A stretch of 64,000 nt of DNA from Amyelois transitella (taxonomy: Eukaryota; Arthropoda; Insecta; Lepidoptera; Pyralidae). Where the stretch lies: assembly GCF_032362555.1 (NCBI RefSeq), contig NC_083522.1:7170001-7234000 (forward strand). Direction: 5' to 3'. The notes beneath the pieces are model-generated. The model saw only the letters and a list, made by a program, of their open reading frames with translations. It was not told where the DNA came from and ran no database searches. This document shows positions 57,803 through 64,000 of the stretch, piece after piece (position 1 is the first letter of the stretch; each line of letters begins with the position of its first letter). The position numbers and the translations under genes were made by a program.

Positions 57803-59655
57803 ATCTTTATTTGGCGCAAGATGTAACATAACATTTTCATTCTTAAACATAGAAATAAAAATAAAAAAAATACATGATGCGACCAAAAGGGTTGTACGTA
57901 TGTACGTCCATACCTGTCTGGAGTGGAGCCCAGGGTTGATCTATAACAGGTATCAGATACCTATCAAAGGTATCAGTTTTTACACGAAGGACACCCATCT
58001 AACCTCCACAAAATTTGCAGGGGAACCTTACCCATATGGGATCTTGTTTACACATCCAGTTGTTTGAAACTTTAGATTACTTATAATGTTGTCGCCCCTC
58101 GCCGTAAGAAAATTGTTGTTTTTTTAACAAATTATTTCATGACAAATAACTTACCTATTCAATATCGCAGGTGCTTGTATAAATTGTACAAGTAGGTATT
58201 TGCCGTATGAGATGAAGAGGAATACCAACCGCTAGTTCTGCCGTGATACAGAGGTCGTATGTCTAAGTTGAGACTGAGTAGGTACTTGTCTGATCACTAG
58301 TAAATTTCTGGGAAACTGTGACATGACTGAGTATTTCTATACCATGACGATAAATCTTTGTATGATACTGTTTATCATCAATCAATTGTAAGGTATGAAA
58401 AAATTTAGTACCTGTTTAAACTTATCATCTTAGGTAGAACAATCATTAGTCCTTGAATATTTTCCGCAAAAATAATTATCTAGTTTTCAGCAGTTATACT
58501 TTTTTACTTATAAGAATAAAACAACTAATACACATATCACATCTGTAGCATAATTAAAATGAAACGGAGCAGGCAGAACCAATAGGAGACAACATTGTTT
58601 ATTCTGGATCTAATTATCTGAATTTATACTGGTAACGCCATCTGTATCGTCAGGCTAAATGTTGTAGCTGCTCTTTTCGACGACAGATGGCGCACGCTTA
58701 ATACTTTGTTCTTGCTACTTGCCGCTAGTTGGCGTTAACAACAAAAACAATCAAATATTGAAAGTCTACAGAAATGAACAATATCGAATAGGTAATATAC
58801 AAATCATACATGGAACTTAAGCTTTCCGCGTAGTTACAAAACTCGTAGGTCTCTGAAAATAACGTCCTAATTTAACTGAATAAAACGATCCTTTTTTACT
58901 ACTCTTTTTTATATTATTGCAGGAACATAGCATTAAATTAGTCACTTACATATTCCGTTTAGGCCTTTGTAAATCATTTCTTTCCGTGTGCCTACATTAT
59001 TACGGCGATTGTTACATTCGTCATTCATCACCTGTCTATCCCCGCAACAATTTCGCATACATAAATAATCCATGAATTCCATTCCATACCATCACATTTC
59101 TTCATATTAATATAGTATGTGAGCGTATATGTATGTTTATTACATTTTCACACTAAATCTGTTAAATAGATTTAAATTATTTCTGTTCAATGTTTTGGAG
59201 ATTACCTAAGTGGGAGTAGCGCAAACAAAAAAATAACACAATTTAATGCCTACATGATTACTATTCTTTATTCCTTACATGGGTAAAAAGACCCGATATT
59301 CGCAAAGACTCAAATAGCTGAACAGCTCAATGATGGGATTAAGATTTAGATTGACGGTTTGCTGGCCACACAACATAACTTTCCATTGGCATTACAATAC
59401 CAATACTCCCTTGCTCTTTGTGATAAATAACAATAAGCGCGCGCGAAACCAGAGGCATAATATAGTTCAAAATAAATTGATGGTTTTGCACTGCAGTGGA
59501 TTATTCCACAAACCGTATTCTATTAGCCATGCACTGATCATGCATCAAACATCAAATCAGACAGCTGTAATTACATAGCGTCACGGTTCTTGGGAATTAA
59601 GGGGCCCCAAATACTCGGGGTCTTTTTGGTAGCACCTAAGCAGCTAAGATACTTA

Positions 59656-59870
59656 CATACATACATATAAACACGTCTATGTCCCTTGTCCGGGGTAGAC
59701 AGAGCCAACAGTCCTGAGCGGACTGATAGGCCACGTTCAGCTATTTGACTTTAAGATAGAATTGAGATTCGAATAGTGACAGGTTGCTAGCCAAGCTAGA
59801 GTGGTCCTATTCTTTTTCTCTTTTGTATTGGTGCCGGGAACCACACGGCACATGCCTGGAACCCCACGGC
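59656..59870 (-). repeat. GCCGTGTGG-family SINE with doubled 5' end and 11-bp target-site duplication
   Basis: The tail is at the left. At the right GTGCCGGGAACCACACGGCA is followed by a second worn end, TGCCTGGAACCCCACGGC. TAAGATACTTA flanks the whole unit at 59645-59655 and 59871-59881, so the doubled end was inserted with the element. Confidence 0.92.
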
Positions 59871-61233
59871 TAAGATACTTAATACCTCTATTTAGTTTGT
59901 CTACGCAGCGTCGGCACAGCGTCGAAGTAGCTGTATACATGTGCATCGTACGTAGGTGCACGCCGCATATACGCTAGCAAGACGGACACTCGAAAGACGC
60001 CCAGTGTGAGGGTGCCCTAAGTCCACTGAAGTGACACTGCCGTGGACAGGCGGCAGTTGAAAACGTCGCTCGTTCTATATTTTGATACTAACTTTTGCAT
60101 TAGGTTTCGCACCGTTGGGAATTTTTAGGAAAACGTGGCCTTTGTTTAACGCCGGATAACCATACTAGATATCGTACTAATAAGAGTAAAAAAAAAAACT
60201 TTTGTATCATATTTTTTGTCTACTAAACTCAAAGCCCATAAGTCCGATTTTGATGATTTTAAGCACATAGGTAGACAAAACCTTCAGGAGTTAAGAAACA
60301 TTAACTTAGTTTTTCTATAAAGTCCCACAGGAACGAATCTGCTGCGCAGAAGCAAGTAAAGAATTATACATACACATTAGAACAAATACAACCAATAAAA
60401 TCATAATACATAAACTATCTACATTTTGTATAGTTGTTTTATAAAATTGCATTTAATAGGTGGATCACGTAATCTTATATCATAGCTAATTGCCGCCCAC
60501 ACAAACGTACTAACAATGCAATTAATTCTAATTTGAACTCAAATTATTTGCCTAAACAAATTAATTATTTGCAACTACCTTTAACCCGTCCACTCGTCCG
60601 TTTGCGTGAACTCGACAAACTTCGTCCGCCATATAACAAAAAAAAACAGCCTATACTGCTCCTTAGCAAATGTACTCCACTTTTAAGCCAAAAACATAAA
60701 AGAAAACCGCATATCGAAGCAATAGTGTTGCCAGTACAAACTTACAGACAAATTTAATTATTTTTGCTACTGTTGGTTTTAAATAGATCTCCATATCGAT
60801 GTTTTCACAATATATTTCAAGTACAGAAATCGGTTAGTTAGTTTGCATGCACCCTCAGATAGGCCATAATAAATCTGTTTTTGGATCAGTACATTGAAAC
60901 GCAGCCTTAGAACTGGTATGGCAAGTGTAACCCAGATTGCCGTTATATAACAACGATAACAGGCAGAAAACAGGTTTTTGTTTATACACATTCTACTGGA
61001 AAATACTTCAACAGCTTTAAAAAGAGAATTATTCTTATAGAAGAGCAGACTTTCGTATAATATGGAAAATTACCCAAGACCAAAGTAATGGTAAACAACT
61101 TTAAAAAGCCAAGCTAACAAAATACCACATGAAAAGGAACGATTTATATTATTTACTGAGGACGCTATAGCGTAGGTAAGCGTAGTGTACCTGAAAGCAG
61201 TGGATCCAAGAGGTTAAGAGGAGACATAAAGCC

Positions 61234-61467
61234 ATACGATAAATAAATAAAATAAAAGAAAATCTTAAACCAGCTATCTATTTTTTTATAAGTAGATGAT
61301 GGAATGGATCTCTAAATGGACGTTATCACTAGGTTTTCGGACTGAAAAGGTATGGTGCAATTTAGTAAACCTAGTGATTACGTCCTTTTAGAGATCCATC
61401 ATCTAGCTATCAAAAAATAGATAGCTGGTTTAAGACTTTTTTCTTTTATTTTATTTATTTATCGTAT
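61234..61467. mobile_element. MITE-like hairpin element, ~100-bp terminal inverted repeats
   Basis: ATACGATAAATAAATAAAAT at the left mirrors the right end. Pairing continues through TAAACCAGCTATCTATTTTTT and ATGGATCTCTAAA with few mismatches to a ~30-nt centre. There is no coding capacity. No clear target-site duplication was seen. Confidence 0.8.
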
Positions 61468-61970
61468 TGTTTTTTTTATTTATTTAGGTATATTTAATTA
61501 TCATGCTAAGTAATGTGATTTTACAGGAGATTTAGGTTACTCGTATATGCACGCACAACAATCTGCTGTAGGTGAGCCAAACACGACAACCCTCGTAGTT
61601 GCGTCGTGATTTCGTCCACCCCTAAATTACACCGAGGGTGGCAATTTTCAGGCCATGATGTAAATTAGACAATCAATAACCATTACAATAATAACGAAAA
61701 AATAAGTTTTACTTCAAAATAGGGCAATTATTGATCCTAATATGTTTTTTGGTGATAACAATAAAACAAACAACGACTCCTTCGAGACTTATGTAGCGGA
61801 ACATTAGTTTAAATTCCAATCAACTGATGTGAAACCATGGCCCAATAGATAAGTACCTACCCCTGCTGATATGGAAAAGACAGAAGTCGCTTCGTGAAAA
61901 AACAAGATCTTACCTAATCCAGGATGGCAAGTTATAAATGTACTCCGCGTTTCTCTACAGATTGTTATCT

Positions 61971-62210
61971 GTCTCTGTGGCGCAGCGGTAGTACGCTTGT
62001 CTGTGACACCGGAGGTCCCGGGTTCGAATCCCGGCCAGGGCATGATGAGCAACGAACTTTCTCTGATTGGCCTGGGTCTTGGATGTTTATCTTATATAGA
62101 TATAGATAGATATATAGATAGATATTATTATAAAATAGTATCGTTGAGTTAGTATCTCGTAACACAAGTCTCGAACTTACTTCGAGGCTACCTCAATTCG
62201 TGTAATTTAT
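61971..62210 (+). repeat. tRNA-derived SINE (noctuid type)
   Basis: GTGGCGCAGCGGTAGTACGC (A-box region) and GGTTCGAATCCCGG (B box at 62021) are followed by ATGATGAGCAACGAACTTTC and the TCGAGGCTACC block. A (GATA)n stretch lies inside at 62096-62126. The anticodon arm does not form properly, so this is not a functional tRNA. Confidence 0.85.
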
Positions 62211-62348
62211 ATTTTATAAGTGAGGACGCAACCGGGACTAACATCAGAGCGGTTAGTGCGAGTTTTACTCGATCAAACGCGTCGAGCACGAATTTGTATG
62301 GAATTGCATTAGTTCCATCGCGTTACCACTAGGTGGCGCTGATCAAAT

Positions 62349-62393
62349 CACATAAAAATTCGCGTTTACATGCTCGACGCGAATTTTTATGTG
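62349..62393. repeat. Perfect inverted repeat, 17-bp arms
   Basis: CACATAAAAATTCGCGT (62349-62365) and its exact complement (62377-62393) enclose an 11-nt loop that contains GCTCG. A related GCGTCGAGCACGAA word occurs ~70 bp upstream. Confidence 0.85.
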
Positions 62394-62890
62394 TGGAGAA
62401 TGACGAACCATAGAATGGGAACAAAAACGGCATACGAACGCTGTTACAAACCGAAACAAAGCGTCCAAAACTCTTGCTTATAAAAAAAGTCATAACGCAC
62501 TTATTGTGCACTTAATTATAAGTTACTCGGTACAAATACTACTTACATAATACGCAATTAGATTACGTTGCAGAACGGTAACAAGCGGGTAAGTGTTCGT
62601 CACGCCCCCATCATTTCCTGGTTCCCGTAATTATGTGATACGGGTGATACGTAACATACTGCTGGATGGATGGATCAAGTTGGCACTTGTCTCTCTATAT
62701 TAGGTACTCATTTTTTATTTACATGCTTATAGAAGTGACCGGTAAATGTGATGTCGTGAGTAATTTGCTTCTGAGATTTATTCGACGCAGAAAATTGCGT
62801 GCAAATCAAAAAACGACAGAATTCCTGTAGTTTCAATTAAACAAACAAGTAGGTACAATAAATCCCTTTTTATTAGGTATTCCTTTCTAT

Positions 62891-63152
62891 GCCGTGTGGT
62901 TCCCGTCACCAATAGAAAAAAGAATAAGACCACTCCATCTCTTTCCCATGGATGTTGCAAAAGGCGACTAAATAATAGGCTTATAAACTTGGAATTCTTC
63001 TTTTAGGCGACAGGCTAGCAACCTGTCACTATATATAAATCTCAATTCTATCATTAAACCAAACAGCTGAACGTGGCCTATCAGTATTTCCAAGACTGTT
63101 GGCTCTGTCTACCCCGCAAGGGATATAGACCTGATTATATGTATTTTCTTAC
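62891..63152 (+). repeat. GCCGTGTGG-family SINE with 9-bp target-site duplication
   Basis: CCTTTCTAT lies at 62882-62890 and 63153-63161, bounding a full-length sense copy. Confidence 0.88.
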
Positions 63153-64000
63153 CCTTTCTATCAGGATACTGTAGACTAATTCGTTTTTAGCCACGTTCCC
63201 CATGCATTTCCGTTTGCCTACACCTTGGATATGTCGTAAGAGGTGCCTGAGGGAAAAGCCAGTGGACAATCGCCAGGAGAATGAGTAAGAAAGTTGTCAG
63301 TCCAGTGTTTTATTAAAATTAAAACAAGAAATTTTTCCAAGATTTAAAATTTTATTCAAATTGTATATTAACAAATGATCTTGTTACATGATCTTTTGAT
63401 AACATGGTAAAATCAATATCAGAAATAATTTTGCATGGTTGCTTTACTACTACTCACACATACAACACTTACTATACTAGTAGCAATGCTAGCTAGCTAA
63501 ATTATTTCTAAATGATTTTTGATATTAATTCATAATTTTTCATGACTTGCAATATTGGAATCAAGATTTAAAGGGAATTCATGACATTGAAACGGTAAAG
63601 ATTATATTTCTAAAAACCTAAGTAACTCAAACAAACAGATTAAATGATTTACACATAGCTACCTAATCGACCAAATTTATTGATTGTGATATGATATAAA
63701 AATTTGAGTAAAGTACTTATTTCTGACGGGAGTTAAACCCCAGAGTTAGAAACCATGTATGTAGATAATATTATCCAACCAATTTCATAAGTGGAGTAAG
63801 TTATCCTTGGGGAATTAACTACAAAGTAACAATTGTTCCCCATTCTATTTAGAAGATAAGACCACTGTTGTTAGCGTACTCTTTTTCATCTAACACGCAA
63901 AATAAAATTCATAGACAATATTCTATATTATTAAGTAAAAATTACATTCGAAATTAAACACTAATTATTTCTAACTTCTAGTCAAAATAACCGTTATATG

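Larger units (their letters stand above)
57903..64000. other. Intergenic region downstream of the esterase cluster
   Basis: SINEs, a MITE-like hairpin and microsatellites occupy much of it. From 63340 to the end the sequence is AT-rich, with TTTTATTCAAATTG on the plus strand. That could be a minus-strand poly(A) region, but no exon was recognised. Confidence 0.5.

Noticed and set aside
61971-62045. Apparent tRNA gene with clear A and B boxes
   Set aside because: The anticodon and acceptor stems do not pair well and a typical lepidopteran SINE body follows, so it was called a tRNA-derived SINE.

Overview
The window looks like nuclear DNA from a moth or butterfly, probably noctuid-like. It is AT-rich, the genes are split by GT-AG introns, and it is scattered with short retroelements of lepidopteran type. 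These include a 250-bp family whose outer end reads GCCGTGTGG, tRNA-derived SINEs, and fragments of LINE or SINE 3' ends. No bacterial operons, CRISPR arrays or functional RNA genes were found.

Region 1 (1-16 kb) holds the 3' part of a plus-strand receptor tyrosine phosphatase gene. Twelve exons (2058-14043), all joining in phase, encode the two cytoplasmic phosphatase domains. The closest match is the R2B class (kappa/mu/rho/T type). Both domains have lost catalytic residues: D1 has W-H-S for W-P-D, and D2 has Ser in place of the nucleophile Cys. D2 ends in a TGA at 14041, and the same frame then stays open for 616 more codons (14044-15894). This strongly suggests stop-codon readthrough or a small optional intron that adds a long Arg/Ser/Asp-rich tail.

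Region 2 (16-35.6 kb) is mostly AT-rich and repeat-laden. Its one supported gene is a small minus-strand two-exon gene (21174-21689) for a 57-residue secreted peptide. The mature part is built of D-T-P-K-L-P units and ends in Gly-Arg, and a TATA box lies just upstream.

Region 3 (35.7-57.2 kb) is a cluster of carboxylesterase-like genes. A divergent pair, E1 (minus) and E2 (plus), lies in a 6,440-bp unit present twice head to tail (35684-42123 and 42124-48563), with only two differences noticed. The duplication joint cuts the first E2 copy, leaving a truncated chimera, while the second copy is complete. Two further plus-strand paralogues follow, E3 (51560-53694) and E4 (54785-57132). Every paralogue has a signal peptide and the esterase fold landmarks, but lacks the nucleophile Ser, the catalytic His and the HGG oxyanion hole. 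Their C-termini are KDEL (E1), NDEL (E2), KDEL (E3) and RDEF (E4). The array therefore looks like a family of ER-luminal pseudo-esterases. Together with the PTP, the window carries two unrelated families of degenerate enzymes.

Region 4 (57.2-64 kb) has no supported gene. It holds nested SINEs, a 232-bp hairpin element, a tRNA-derived SINE and microsatellites. Several SINE copies have 9-13 bp target-site duplications, and the outer 20 bp of the family is repeated two or three times in tandem in several copies.
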